DNA from: Nereocystis luetkeana
Taxonomy: Eukaryota > Sar > Phaeophyceae > Laminariales > Laminariaceae
Reading direction: 5' to 3'
Assembly (NCBI GenBank): GCA_031213475.1
Contig: JARUPZ010000010.1
Coordinates: forward strand, 7,604,776 to 7,668,775
Length of the DNA: 64,000 nucleotides
Shown here in pieces: positions 54,300 through 64,000 of this stretch; positions within the stretch are counted from its first letter, which is position 1; every line of letters starts with the position of its first letter. A model generated the notes under the pieces. The model made no database searches. It worked only from the letters and a program-made list of their open reading frames with translations, and was not told the DNA's origin. The translations under genes were made by a program, and so were the position numbers.

Positions 54300-54947
54300 A
54301 GCAGGACCGTGCTGGATTACAGGTCGACTTATTCAGCGTCAGGCCAGCCGAGGAGAGCAGGGAGTTGGAGGCGAGCATTTTTCTTCTAGGTGTTATGTCT
54401 ACCCTGCTTCCGCACGCGATGATTGTTCCGGATCGGTGGGTCCTCCTGTGGGACGTTTCGAATCTCAGGATTTCCGCCAACCACGAAATCCTAGTCCTTG
54501 TGCGTGCTACCAGCGACAGTTTTGCTAGATCTGGGCATTCTCATAGTTCAGGTGACACTCCAAGTGGTGCTGCTGTGTTGCATCCTGTCAGCAGAGATAC
54601 GGGGTTGTGTTCGGCTGTTCCTTCAAATATCAACGTATCGCCTATGACGACACCTAGTTCTACAATAATAGTGGAGGGGCGAGGGGCTTCAACAGCGACG
54701 ACTAATACTGCTGTCATTCCCGATATATTTACTGGTGGTGGGGGAGCGTCTTTGTCTGGACTTCGGAGCCATCAGCATCGATCTTGTGGGGATGGTTCTG
54801 TTAAGAAGTTGACGAAATCAGTGTATTGGCATTATCAATGTTCTGTAGCGAATGTACAGCTCCATGTTAGCACTTGCTGCAGCGCCACAGCAGTAGCAGG
54901 TAGCCTACAGAGTTGCTCATCGGTACGACAAGTGTGCTTGGTGGGTG
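54300..54947 (+). other. Open frame without recognised domain
   Basis: One frame is open from 54296 to 54961 (221 codons), Ser/Thr-rich in the second half (ATSDSFARSGHSHSSGDTPS). It may be a continuation of the preceding ORF, but the obvious splice sites (TCT|GTGAGT at 54249, TTCTAG at 54389) do not join in phase. Confidence 0.3.
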
Positions 54948-55212
54948 TGTTGGAATGTTAATTTGTACAGACTATCTGCATGTGTTGAAGCTGGTTGGTT
55001 TGGGTTCCACCGCGTTATTTCAGGTTGCGCCGCATTTCTTTGTGTAACGTTCCTACCGGATATCCACGAGTACAGAGTTCGTAGTCGGATATCCTAGCTC
55101 AGTTCTTCGTTTGGCTTCCCTGCGTTTGTCTACGTGGTTTGTCTACCCTTCCCTGGTTACGACGTCTAGCTCTACCAAGCGGCTCTACTGCATTGACGCA
55201 GGACGAGCGTCA
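54948..55212 (+). repeat. Candidate 5' LTR of the copia element
   Basis: Starts TGTTGGAATG, a common copia LTR start, and ends CA just before a primer-binding-like site. No second LTR is present in the window, so the boundaries rest on these signals alone. Confidence 0.35.
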
Positions 55213-55216
55213 TCGC

Positions 55217-55224
55217 TGGTATCA
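55217..55224 (+). promoter_or_regulatory. Candidate copia primer-binding site
   Basis: TGGTATCA is the start of the initiator-tRNA-Met primer-binding site used by many copia elements. It sits four bases after the putative LTR end. Only eight bases match. Confidence 0.35.
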
Positions 55225-55477
55225 TCAAGTTAATTTATATGAAGTAAGGTGAAGCGAACCTTCTAAGCGTTATCAACTTCTCACATCCTCGACACAGCGT
55301 GTCTGCTCGGTCAGTCTAACGACTACCAGCACCAGCCTTTGCAGCCTACTGCGAAGTACCATCTGGTGGTATCTGTAACAGGTTATGAGCCTCGGTTTAA
55401 GCGTGGTGCGCGCATCTTTTGTTTATTTTATCAGCGGCCCGACCCAGCTCGGTTTCCGTAAATTCAGCCTCTCGGCA

Positions 55478-55640
55478 CATACTCGAGAGCGCTTCTTTTT
55501 AACGCTGACACTGTTACACACAGCAGTTCAGCGTGATTTATCACTGTTACACACAGCAGTTCAGCGTCACATACTCGGGGGCGCTTCTTTTTAACACTGA
55601 CACTGTTACACACAGCAGTCCAGCGTGATTACAGCAACCT
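55478..55640 (+). repeat. Tandem repeat in copia leader
   Basis: ACTGTTACACACAGCAGTTCAGCG occurs three times, and CACATACTCG-GAGCGCTTCTTTTTAAC twice. The repeats fall between the candidate LTR and the polyprotein start. Confidence 0.85.
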
Positions 55641-55761
55641 GACACAAGCTCCGGCACGTGGTTTTTTCAACACTTCGACCGAGACTCGGGTTCGCGTTTT
55701 ACTATATTATATTGGTATCTATATATCGCCGAAGGAGGAACACATCTGCCTTTAGCACTAA

Positions 55762-58700
55762 GTGCGAGTATTCGCCATGGAGGGCGTGGCGTCCAACAAC
55801 ACTCAGACAGTTATCGAGAATTGCCCGGTGTTCGCCGGCAGGAACAAGGATACTTTCCACGAATACAAGACCAAGCTTCGCGTCTGCCTTTCGCTCTACA
55901 GCAAACCCGTCTTCGAGGTGTTTCAAGGCAAGCTCCAGCCGTCATCTAGACTGGGCAGCGCCGGCACATCGTCGCTTAATGCCATTGCTGAGCGGACATG
56001 GATTCAAGCGAACCAAGATCTCTGGAGTGTGCTACTCCTCACCACATCCGGCTCCGCCAACAACACCATTAAAAGGTTTGAGGGCAAGCGGCCAGAAGAT
56101 GGAACGGGGCACGGACAGGCAGCGTGGAAAGCTCTCACTGAAAAATACAACGGCCACACTAAGGAGGCCAGAAGAGCGTGCCATGAGAAGCTCGTCAGCA
56201 CCAAGATGGAGCCCGGGCAAGATCCGGACGACTTCTTTTTCGTCCTAGACGAATGCCGTGACCTACTCCAGGAAATGGGCCAGACGGTCCACGACGAGGA
56301 CATTATTTTACGTGCTCTTCCCATTGAATACGAGAGAGTACTAACCGCCAGCTACGAGAGGCGGGATTTTGGTTTGGACGACATCCGGCACATGGTACAC
56401 ACCATGTATGTCGACAACCTTTCGCGCCCTTCCAGCATCAAGCCGGTCGCAGGTCGTGGCATCGCCATGCAGGTGGCAGGACACAACGGTAGGGACGTGC
56501 AGTGCACCTACTGCAAAGGAGTCGGACACACCATACAAGACTGTGCCGTCTTGAAAGACAAGGAGCACCGGCGTGGGTCAAATCAATGGGGCCAACAAAT
56601 TCAACGACCACAGCACGCGTCTCGCCACGCGAAAGAAGCACCCGGAAACGGGAGGAGAGGGGGCGATGGAAAGCAGTGGTGTTCTTTCCATAAGTCCACA
56701 ACACACAGCGACGCAGATTGCCGTATGCAGCATCAACAACGCAGCAACAGTGCAAACAACGGGAGCGCGAATTATGTCGCTTTTTATGACCCCAACCACC
56801 CTATCTCATTTTCCGCGGTGGAAGCGCCCGTGGAGGAGGAAGCTTTCTGGCCTTTCGGGCCAAAAGATGAATCAGTCGACTCCAGCGGGCTGTTTGGATC
56901 CTTCGGCGGTATCAGCGGAGAAGAGACTAACGGATCGGCCTTCATGATCGAGGAAGGACCAGTCCAGAAACTGCAGCTTCGAGGCCGCATCGTCGGGATT
57001 TTGGCTGCGATCACCCGTGCTCTAGTGATGGTGGCCATATTTCACTATCTGTGGCTCCTATTCGGTGACTCCCGTTATGCCCGCATGGTCTCGACGAACA
57101 CCAATGGGCAGCCCGAAATGCTTAAGGGAATCACCCGTACGGAGAAAGGATCGGCTCTCACGGCTGGTCCTACCGCGGGGTGGCAAGCCCACTGCAGCAA
57201 CACGTTCGTGAATATGCTGGTGGACAGTGGCGCGTCTGGACACTATTTCGATGATGCTATCATCCCCAGACTGCGTGACAGGTTGAAGAACTTCAAGGTC
57301 TTGGATATGCCGAAAGCAATCTCAACCGCCGGGGGGGGAGAATTGATTGGTACAGCGCAGGGGCTTCTCCGGGGTTACGTAACCGACGACAAAGGAGTAC
57401 AGCGTTTAGTCCAACTTTCATGTCTGGTTGTGCCCGGCCTAGGGCGTAACCTGTTCTCGGTAAAACAAGCGGCTCGAAGCGGTGTCGTATCAATTTTTGG
57501 CAGGAACACCCCAAGGCTGGAGACAGACACCTTCACACTTCCACTTCAAGAGCTGGGGTCCGATCTCTACTCTTTCTCGCTGGATCTTGAGGACGAGATC
57601 GACAGGCCGGGGCTGGCAATGCAGGCTGCGGCTAGTGCCAACTTGTGGCATCGGAGACTAGGGCATCTCAATCGCAAGAGCCTAGATCTCCTGAAGAACC
57701 TGGACAACAACGGGGTGAGCTTCGACGGGACCGTTCCAGACTGCGACGTGTGTGCGGTCGGAAAGAGTCACCAGCTAGCTCACCCGAAGACGGCTGATCA
57801 TAAAGCCAAGCTCCCTTTCCAGCTGGTTTTCGTAGACCTGATGGGGCCTTTAACGCCAGAAGCACTCGGAGGTTACAAGTACGTCACCAAGATCTCCGAC
57901 GAGTACACCAAGTGGACGGAGACCTATCTGATGAAGTCCAAGCACGACGCTCTCAGCTCGTTTCAGATGTTCGTACTGTCTGTGGTGATCCCCAGTGGTT
58001 TCCGTGTGGAGCGTTTAAGGGCTGACAAAGGGGGCGAGTTCACCGGCAAGGAGTTCCAGAACTACTGTCTCCAGACGGGGGTATCACTAGAATTCGCCAG
58101 CACCAACTCGCCGCAGCAAATCGGTATGTCCGAGCGTGTTGGAAGAACTCTCGCAGCTATGGTGCGGTGCATGCTCGCCGATAGCCGGCTGCCAAAATTT
58201 CTCTGGGGAGAATTGATGTTTACGGCGGCGTTCCTGGGGAACAGGGCGCCACATTCTGCGATTGGCATGCAGTCCCCGTACAAGATGCTGCACGGAGCAG
58301 AGCCGGATCTTCGGCTTCTTCGAGTCATTGGTGCCAGGGCCTTCGTCCACATCGAGACGTACTCGAAAAAACTCGAGCTCAAGGCGGTAGAAGGGCGACT
58401 AGTGGGATACAGCAACAACAGCAAGAGTTATCGCGTCTACAATCCAGTCACCAGGCGCATCATGGAGAGCAGAAACGTCATTTTCATCGAGACCCCATCA
58501 CGACTCCTTCCGCCATCATCGGATCTAGCCCATAAGCAGATTTTTCCGTCGAGCAACGGGATGGATACCCACAATTACACCACAGACAATGACTTTCTGC
58601 GGGATATTCGCGATTACACTGCAGTGTTGGAACCCCTTACCAGTCCTTCTGGGGACCACATCGCCGCAGGTGGGCTCTCAGTGAACCCACCGGTGGCCGA

Positions 58701-59997
58701 ACTCTTGGACCGAATCAGCGACATCACCCGGAGGGACATACTGGACGGAGGAGCCGTAAGATCACCGTACGAGGGTTTTGTGTCCGGGGGAGCGTCGCTG
58801 GAGAGCGTCCTGGGCAGTGTGCAAGTTGGAGCATCACCAAAGGTAGCTCCGCAGGAGAGCGTTTTCGAGCAGCTGGAGCAGCCAGTATCACCTGGTGGAG
58901 CCTCCCTGGAGTCATCGCCGGCTGCATCATCGCCTCTCCAACAGGAGGGGTATTCGTGGTTGGAAGCGACGCCTGCGGTTACGCGTGCTGGTACTGCAGC
59001 AAAATCCTTTGTGAAGCGTAACACCAACAGCCGTTCAAATTCTGCCCATCTAGCAACAATTGTCACCAGGTCCGCTCTGTCTGAGCTTCGAGGACTGAAG
59101 CTCTACACCAAGATGACTCTGCCAGATATTGCGCACGAGACATACGCAGAAGACTCAGCCGTGGAGTACGCCTATGTCGCGACTAACGTTCGAAACTGTT
59201 CGGCGGGGGAGAATGTGGAAATAATCCCGAACACTTTCAAAGAAGCCATGACTTTACCGGCCAAGGCGCAGTGGAAGGCGGCCTCAGACAAGGAAGTGGC
59301 AAGTCTAAAAAGGAACAACGTCTACACCCTCTTGCCGATGACTGCTGTCCCCACAGAACACAAGATTATCGGCAGTCGATGGGTCTATAAAGTCAAGGCC
59401 GACAACTCACACAAGGGACGCGTTGTTGTACTTGGGTGGGGTCAGTTACCTGGTGTTGATTGCGGCAGTACGTTTGCCCCCGTTTGCAGACTTCAGAGCA
59501 TCCGCATGGTGCTAGCGATAGCGGCGGATTACAATCTGGAGTGCTGGCAGCTAGATTACAACACCGCGTTTCTGAATGCGGATGTCACGGAAGAAGTATA
59601 TGTCAAGATGGCACCCGGATACGAAGAGTTCGACCAAAACGGAGTTCCAATGGTCATGAGACTTCTTAAAAGCTTATACGGCCTTCGCCAGAGCCCAACC
59701 AACTGGTGGAACACAATCGACGGACATCTGGTGGAAATCGGCTTTAAAAGCCTCAAGTCGGACCCGTGTGTCTACACCTACTCGGAGAGCGGCGGCATCA
59801 ACATCCTAACCCTGTACGTTGACGATGTTCTACTGCTTGGAAAAGACCTGACCGTACTCAGGCGGATCAAGCAGAAGCTGATGAGCCGTTTCTCAATGAC
59901 GGACATGGGAGACGTGTCGCTCGTACTCGGGATGGGCGTCACCCGTGATCGTGAGAAGGATCCGCCTGAATACGGCCAGGTCTTTTCCAAGCAGTAG
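55762..59997 (+). CDS. Ty1/copia Gag-Pol, truncated after RT
   Basis: A 1411-codon polyprotein. The Gag part carries a zinc knuckle CTYCKGVGHTIQDC (residues 248-261). A hydrophobic stretch (ILAAITRALVMVAIFHYLWL, about 413-432) is unusual for this position. Protease motif MLVDSGASGHYF is near 486. The GAG-pre-integrase segment has LWHRRLGHLNRKSLDLL and CDVCAVGKSHQ. The integrase core has D692 (FVDLMG), D755 (RADKGGEF) and E791, a D-D-35-E spacing. The copia RT has VYKVKAD, LDYNTAFLNADVTEEVYVKM, LLKSLYGLRQSP and YVDD at 1352-1355. The frame ends soon after MGVTRD, where an inverted duplicate of the RT begins. RNase H and the 3' LTR are missing. Otherwise intact, so the deletion looks recent. 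Confidence 0.92.
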   Translation: MRVFAMEGVASNNTQTVIENCPVFAGRNKDTFHEYKTKLRVCLSLYSKPVFEVFQGKLQPSSRLGSAGTSSLNAIAERTWIQANQDLWSVLLLTTSGSANNTIKRFEGKRPEDGTGHGQAAWKALTEKYNGHTKEARRACHEKLVSTKMEPGQDPDDFFFVLDECRDLLQEMGQTVHDEDIILRALPIEYERVLTASYERRDFGLDDIRHMVHTMYVDNLSRPSSIKPVAGRGIAMQVAGHNGRDVQCTYCKGVGHTIQDCAVLKDKEHRRGSNQWGQQIQRPQHASRHAKEAPGNGRRGGDGKQWCSFHKSTTHSDADCRMQHQQRSNSANNGSANYVAFYDPNHPISFSAVEAPVEEEAFWPFGPKDESVDSSGLFGSFGGISGEETNGSAFMIEEGPVQKLQLRGRIVGILAAITRALVMVAIFHYLWLLFGDSRYARMVSTNTNGQPEMLKGITRTEKGSALTAGPTAGWQAHCSNTFVNMLVDSGASGHYFDDAIIPRLRDRLKNFKVLDMPKAISTAGGGELIGTAQGLLRGYVTDDKGVQRLVQLSCLVVPGLGRNLFSVKQAARSGVVSIFGRNTPRLETDTFTLPLQELGSDLYSFSLDLEDEIDRPGLAMQAAASANLWHRRLGHLNRKSLDLLKNLDNNGVSFDGTVPDCDVCAVGKSHQLAHPKTADHKAKLPFQLVFVDLMGPLTPEALGGYKYVTKISDEYTKWTETYLMKSKHDALSSFQMFVLSVVIPSGFRVERLRADKGGEFTGKEFQNYCLQTGVSLEFASTNSPQQIGMSERVGRTLAAMVRCMLADSRLPKFLWGELMFTAAFLGNRAPHSAIGMQSPYKMLHGAEPDLRLLRVIGARAFVHIETYSKKLELKAVEGRLVGYSNNSKSYRVYNPVTRRIMESRNVIFIETPSRLLPPSSDLAHKQIFPSSNGMDTHNYTTDNDFLRDIRDYTAVLEPLTSPSGDHIAAGGLSVNPPVAELLDRISDITRRDILDGGAVRSPYEGFVSGGASLESVLGSVQVGASPKVAPQESVFEQLEQPVSPGGASLESSPAASSPLQQEGYSWLEATPAVTRAGTAAKSFVKRNTNSRSNSAHLATIVTRSALSELRGLKLYTKMTLPDIAHETYAEDSAVEYAYVATNVRNCSAGENVEIIPNTFKEAMTLPAKAQWKAASDKEVASLKRNNVYTLLPMTAVPTEHKIIGSRWVYKVKADNSHKGRVVVLGWGQLPGVDCGSTFAPVCRLQSIRMVLAIAADYNLECWQLDYNTAFLNADVTEEVYVKMAPGYEEFDQNGVPMVMRLLKSLYGLRQSPTNWWNTIDGHLVEIGFKSLKSDPCVYTYSESGGINILTLYVDDVLLLGKDLTVLRRIKQKLMSRFSMTDMGDVSLVLGMGVTRDREKDPPEYGQVFSKQ

Positions 59998-60470
59998 AAC
60001 ATCGTCAACGTACAGGGTTAGGATGATGATGCCGCCGCTCTCCGAGTAGGTGTAGACACACGGGTCCGACTTGAGGCTTTTAAAGCCGATTTCCACCAGA
60101 TGTCCGTCGATTGTGTTCCACCAGTTGGTTGGGCTCTGGCGAAGGCCGTATAAGCTTTTAAGAAGTCTCATGACCATTGGAACTCCGTTTTGGTCGAACT
60201 CTTCGTATCCGGGTGCCATCTTGACATATACTTCTTCCGTGACATCCGCATTCAGAAACGCGGTGTTGTAATCTAGCTGCCAGCACTCCAGATTGTACTC
60301 CGCCGCTATCGCTAGCACCATGCGGATGCTCTGAAGTCTGCAAACGGGGGCAAACGTACTGCCGCAATCAACACCAGGTAACTGACCCCACCCAAGTACA
60401 ACAACGCGTCCCTTGTGTGAGTTGTCGGCCTTGACTTTATAGACCCATCGACTGCCGATAATCTTGTGTT
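59977..60470 (-). repeat. 494-bp inverted duplicate of copia RT
   Basis: Positions 59977-60470 are the reverse complement of 59357-59850, with coordinate sums constant at both ends (no net indels) and only a few substitutions. Examples are the D-to-E change in IAADY/IAAEY and N-to-I after SGGI. The loop is 126 bases. A transcript across it would fold into a long hairpin. The copy cannot encode a working RT. Confidence 0.95.
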
Positions 60471-60472
60471 GG

Positions 60473-60544
60473 CGAAGCTGCCGGGAATTGAACCCGGATC
60501 TGATCCGGGACAGGGATCAATTCTAACCATTATACCACAGTATC
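60473..60544 (-). tRNA. tRNA-Asp (GUC)-like gene, probably a retro-pseudogene
   Basis: A 72-base cloverleaf: anticodon stem GATCC/GGATC with loop CTGTCCC (anticodon GTC), T-stem CCGGG/CCCGG with TTCAATT loop, A-box TGGTATAATGG, B-box GGTTCAATTCC, and discriminator G as expected for Asp. The acceptor stem (GATACTG with CAGCTTC) has two mismatches at the third and fourth pairs, and the D-stem one. The next three bases are CCA (60472-60470), which eukaryotic tRNA genes normally lack. The copia duplicate begins immediately after. Confidence 0.65.
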
Positions 60545-61984
60545 TTTAACAGGTTCTACCCACGGTTCAATTATTGCCGTGCGCTCCATTGCGAGTCCAT
60601 CTGATGTCATTCCTTCCGCTGCACTGATATCTGTTTATGAGGAGACCGCAACGGGGGGCGTGGGTGTTCGTGAGGACTCCGAGATTGATGTCAATGAACC
60701 TGTCGTCGCTCCTTCTGCTGAACCGGTGTATGCTTCTAAGGAGCTGCCACCTAAGGGATGCGGGTGTCTGTGAAATGTCGGAGATTGATATTCCTGTTGT
60801 TGGTAAGACTCTGACTCGTTAGGGGACCCTCGTGAAAAGGAAGATTCGTCCTCTACACCCGCTATTTTGCTGATGATGGATACTGAACCGGAAGCTGTTG
60901 TGGTATCGCCCGAGGTCGAGCTCGTGGACCATGTTCAAATTCGTGTTGGGCCAGAGAAATGTACCAATAACGCAGGGGGTTTTGAGGGCAAAGAACGCGA
61001 GGGCAAAGCGCATAATGTAAGCGAAAAATCGTTTGTCGACGATCAAATCGGTTCTTGTGCTGGGATAAAGGTTATGGGTGAATCAACTGCAGAGTGTCCG
61101 GCCGTGTATGCTTGCCCGCAGTCGAAGCTTTTACCTCTGAGCCTGGGCTCTCTACTAGCTGCTCCTGACTGATGGCTCTAGGCCGCAACAGGAAGAAGCT
61201 GGTGGGTTGCTTCCTTTCTGTGTACTGTTTCTAGTATGGGTATGGATGTGTGTATGTGCGTGTGATAACTGGTATGTTTGTGACCTGTCGGGCAGAAAAA
61301 TAGTAACTGGTACGACGGCAAATGAGGAGGTATGGGACTACGTCGATAAATATTGCGGTGTAGGTTCTCACGTGAAATTGGATACAGTTTCTTCAAATTT
61401 GAGGTGTTTCTCGTCTGAGTTTAAATCGAATCCAGTGGTTGTGTTGGGTACCACTGTACTGTGGATGAATGGCATGTGGTAAGGGTTTTGTCGAAACGGA
61501 CGATGTTGACTGGTGGTTTCTTCGTTCTTCTTCTTGGAGTTGTGTTTTTTTTATGGTCTCCCCGGCTGTCCCTGTCTTCATTTTTATCGGTTTCCCCAAA
61601 AGTCCCTTTGGGCCTATGGGTTCGCTCTCGGGGGGGGCTGTGGTCGTCAGGGGACATCCGGGGGCATCCCCGGGTTTCCAATAGAGATATGGATCTTGGG
61701 GTATAACGGATGTTGCGTCCTTGTTGCTGGCAAACATTACACACAGCAGTCTCTCTCGTTCCTCTGATTGGTCTTGTATAGACTTACGTATCTCTTACTT
61801 CCCGTCGACTAGGGTGGCTGACTCGCTCAAATGGTACAGCTATATGCTGGCCTCGAACTGAGCTACAGTAGGTCATCCGAGGCGTACCATAGAAGCCCGC
61901 CTTGTGCTGATTTTGGGCCTGCAGCTGCTGACGGCGTGGTTGGTGGTGGCACTGCTTGCACGGGCATTGTCGTTCTCGGAGATT
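60545..61984 (+). other. Degraded or unrecognised coding-like sequence
   Basis: Protein-like fragments include GVREDSEIDVNEPVVAPSAE and a diverged repeat of it (EMSEIDIPVVGK) near 60770, a frame at 60867-61172, and a 91-codon frame at 61207-61482 ending KSNPVVVLGTTVLWMNGMW. Frames shift between them. I cannot assign a family. They might be the continuation of the ORF at 53241, separated by the copia insertion, but this is a guess. Confidence 0.3.
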
Positions 61985-62760
61985 TTGATTTCAACCCCGC
62001 CTGTTCGCGGATCAGGTCACACCTCACGGGTCCGGTCGGGTCAAGTCAGTGACCCGACCGGACCCGCGAGATTTTGGAAGCCTCCTGACCCGACCCGACC
62101 CGTGAGATTTGAAAACTTCCATACCCGACCCGATCCGACCCGCCAGATTTGAAAACCTCTTGAGACGACCCGACCCGACCCGTGAGATTTCGAACACCTC
62201 CTAACCCGACCCGACCCGTGAGATTTCGAACACCTCCTGACCCGACCCGACCCGCCAGATTCCGATTGACCCGTGAGATACGGATCTGTCGCGTGTCGGG
62301 TCACCTCAACCCGCGAGACCATTTATCTCGACCCGCGGATCCGGTCCGTGGGTAGACACTTTCGAAAGCAATTTAAACTTCGTTTTGGTACCCCACACCC
62401 CACAGTGATCTGTGGATCTGTGGCCTGGCTGTAGTGAGCATGGATGGATGCGGACATGCGTATACCATGTTATACATTCGGCGGTGTGTTATTTTTAGAT
62501 TTTATTATACCAAAGAAGGATTATTTAGTGTTGGTACGAGAGCAGCCTTTGGGCAGAAAGCGGGGAGTTTTTGAAGTATCAGATCCGCGGGCGGATGCGC
62601 GGGTCCGACCCGCGGGTCGGCAGAAAACAACTCGCGGGTCATGTTGGCTCGGCCCGTGAGGTTTTCATCATCTCTTGACCCAATTCGATACTACCCGTGA
62701 AAGTTTGAGCACTTCCTGACCCGATCCGCGGGTCGGGTCGTGACCCGCGAACAGCCCAGG
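61985..62760. repeat. ACCCG minisatellite with core segment
   Basis: The array 61995-62345 has units GACCCGACCCGACCCG with TGAGATTTGAAAACCTC. The core 62400-62590 has GTGGCCTGGCTGTAGTGAGC, GATGGATGCGGACATGCGTA and GGTACGAGAGCAGCCTTTGG. A second short array ends near 62755. Same layout as 52200-53075. Confidence 0.8.
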
Positions 62761-63913
62761 GTTGTAAGGGTTGCCAGCCCGCCGAGAATGTCAACTGTTG
62801 GGAAACCTCCAAGCCTCCAAGGACGACACTACGTACCCGTACTGCTTCCAGGAACACCGCCGCTTCTACTAAAATCTCAAATAGTGGGAAACGAAAACAA
62901 ATTGGGGTGATTTATCAATCCAATTTTAAAAAAAGCGTTTTGAAACTGAATTTTAGAATCGTCGATTTTTTTTCAGTTTTCTTTTTGTCGCCGATTTTGG
63001 CCCGCAAGACTTTGGATCAATCTCCGAGTATCGGTTGGTCACTGGTGGAAAGGGCTCGGCTTCCCTCCAAGGAGCTTCTAGGATTGTTCGCTTCGAAATC
63101 CACCACAGCATGTTCAAGGTCATTCGAGCAACTGGTCCTGTTCGGTGCTGGACTGATTTGTACCACAAAATGTACCGAAAAGGGCAACAGCAGCAGTATT
63201 ATCCCTGGAAAGTAGCTGGGATTTCAACACGCACACGAAAAAGAGCCAATTCGGATACATCTCAAAACTGTGCCGATTTCTCAGCGGAAATCTAGTATTA
63301 ATAGTAGGAAGCTCCGTCGAGAAATGCTGGAGTGTTCACTATTTCTAGACCACATTGAGACGTCTTCCGAGCCAAAATCGGCGATAAGGTGCAAAAAATG
63401 GTATTCGCGCCGAACGATTTTGGTTTCTCACCAGATTCGGCCTTACTCTGTTGATACGCGTCATATTCATACGCACAAAGGTTTACCTAAAACTTGGAAG
63501 ACCGCGGGACAGCTCCGTCCGAACGTTATTTTCCATCGCCTTTTATCGCGCTAGCGCTGATACCCAATCACTCTTGTTTTTACACTTCGTATACTCGTAC
63601 AGCGTTTTTTATTTTGTATCGGTAAAAATCGAAAAAGTCCATGTTTTGATGCAGAATCACGTATCATACATACGTACCATGTTCCTGGTGCAAAAAAGTT
63701 GAAATATAAATAACTGCTGTGATGCATCGCCAGACCAAACCGCCTCTTTGTTTTCGGTCTCGCTTACGACTTGCCATAAACCGGGTACATGGTTCACAGT
63801 AGGAGCTGAAATTGGTGCCTGCTCATACCGCACGACTGCCCAACCTGAAAAAAAATATTCAACAGTAGTACGAGATTCGCTTATCACTTGTTCTACAGGA
63901 AGTGTTACCATAG
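62761..63913. other. No gene seen
   Basis: A frame at 63035-63295 has weakly protein-like text (RFEIHHSMFKVIRATGPVRC) but no family. A TATTAATAG motif lies near 63297. Confidence 0.35.
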
Positions 63914-64000
63914 TACTACGGGGGGCCATAGTTAACAGGACCAAATATTGTTAGTAAAAATGGTTAAACATATAGGTTTTTATGTATACGATACGTCCTG
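63914..64000. mobile_element. MITE family 1, cut by window end
   Basis: TACTACGGGGGGCCATAG, GTTAACAGGACCAAATATTG and TAAAAATGGTTAAACATATAGG follow the 5076 copy closely. The right inverted repeat runs off the window. Confidence 0.8.

Noticed and set aside
54249-54390. Intron joining the 53241 ORF to the next frame
   Set aside because: A GTGAGT donor and TTCTAG acceptor exist, but the first exon ends in phase 0 and the second would need phase 1, leading to an early stop.

Overview
This is nuclear DNA from a eukaryote with a repeat-rich, gene-poor genome. The reasons are spliceosomal GT-AG introns of 1.2, 1.7 and about 11.3 kb, a LINE, tRNA-derived SINEs, a Ty1/copia retrotransposon, several MITE families, and many minisatellites. 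The host genes are GC-rich at codon ends and the repeats are closer to even composition. The long introns and fusion-type genes would suit a large-genome alga or other protist such as a stramenopile, but no sequence here fixes the lineage.

Layout. 1-10 kb: the last exon of a class 3 lipase-like protein (1405-1938 +), then minisatellites, MITEs and a SINE. 10.3-14.1 kb, minus strand: three visible exons of a TPR co-chaperone fused to an AHA1 N-terminal (Hsp90 activator) domain, with decayed duplicate exons in one intron. 14.1-22 kb: SINEs, MITEs and one copy of a 1.25-kb retroposon. 22.2-24.0 kb: a broken DDE transposase. 24.6-26.6 kb: a large foldback palindrome. 26.9-28.4 kb: unrecognised coding fragments. 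29.8-34.6 kb: satellites, a MITE and a SINE. 35.9-49.4 kb, minus strand: a Dicer/RIG-I-type DExH helicase with a C-terminal dsRNA-binding-like domain. It is split by one ~11.3-kb intron that carries a LINE, SINEs, MITEs and a second copy of the 1.25-kb retroposon. 51-53 kb: an ACCCG minisatellite. 53.2-54.3 kb: an unrecognised ORF holding an in-frame piggyBac-like MITE. 54.9-60.5 kb: a copia element cut short after the reverse transcriptase, followed by an exact inverted duplicate of that region and a tRNA-Asp-like gene. 61-64 kb: further ACCCG repeat, unassigned sequence, and a MITE cut by the window edge.

How parts relate. The most informative observations come from comparing copies within the window. 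The helicase exons join in phase to make a canonical DExH box. The (AAC)n-tailed LINE explains a truncated copy and shares its 3' end with the 1.25-kb element. Pairs of repeat copies with and without the short motif TACCAGGTA suggest that this motif is being inserted. A Dicer-type helicase lies near a 494-bp copia hairpin, a natural dsRNA former, but any functional link between them is inference. All calls are made by eye from sequence, without database search.
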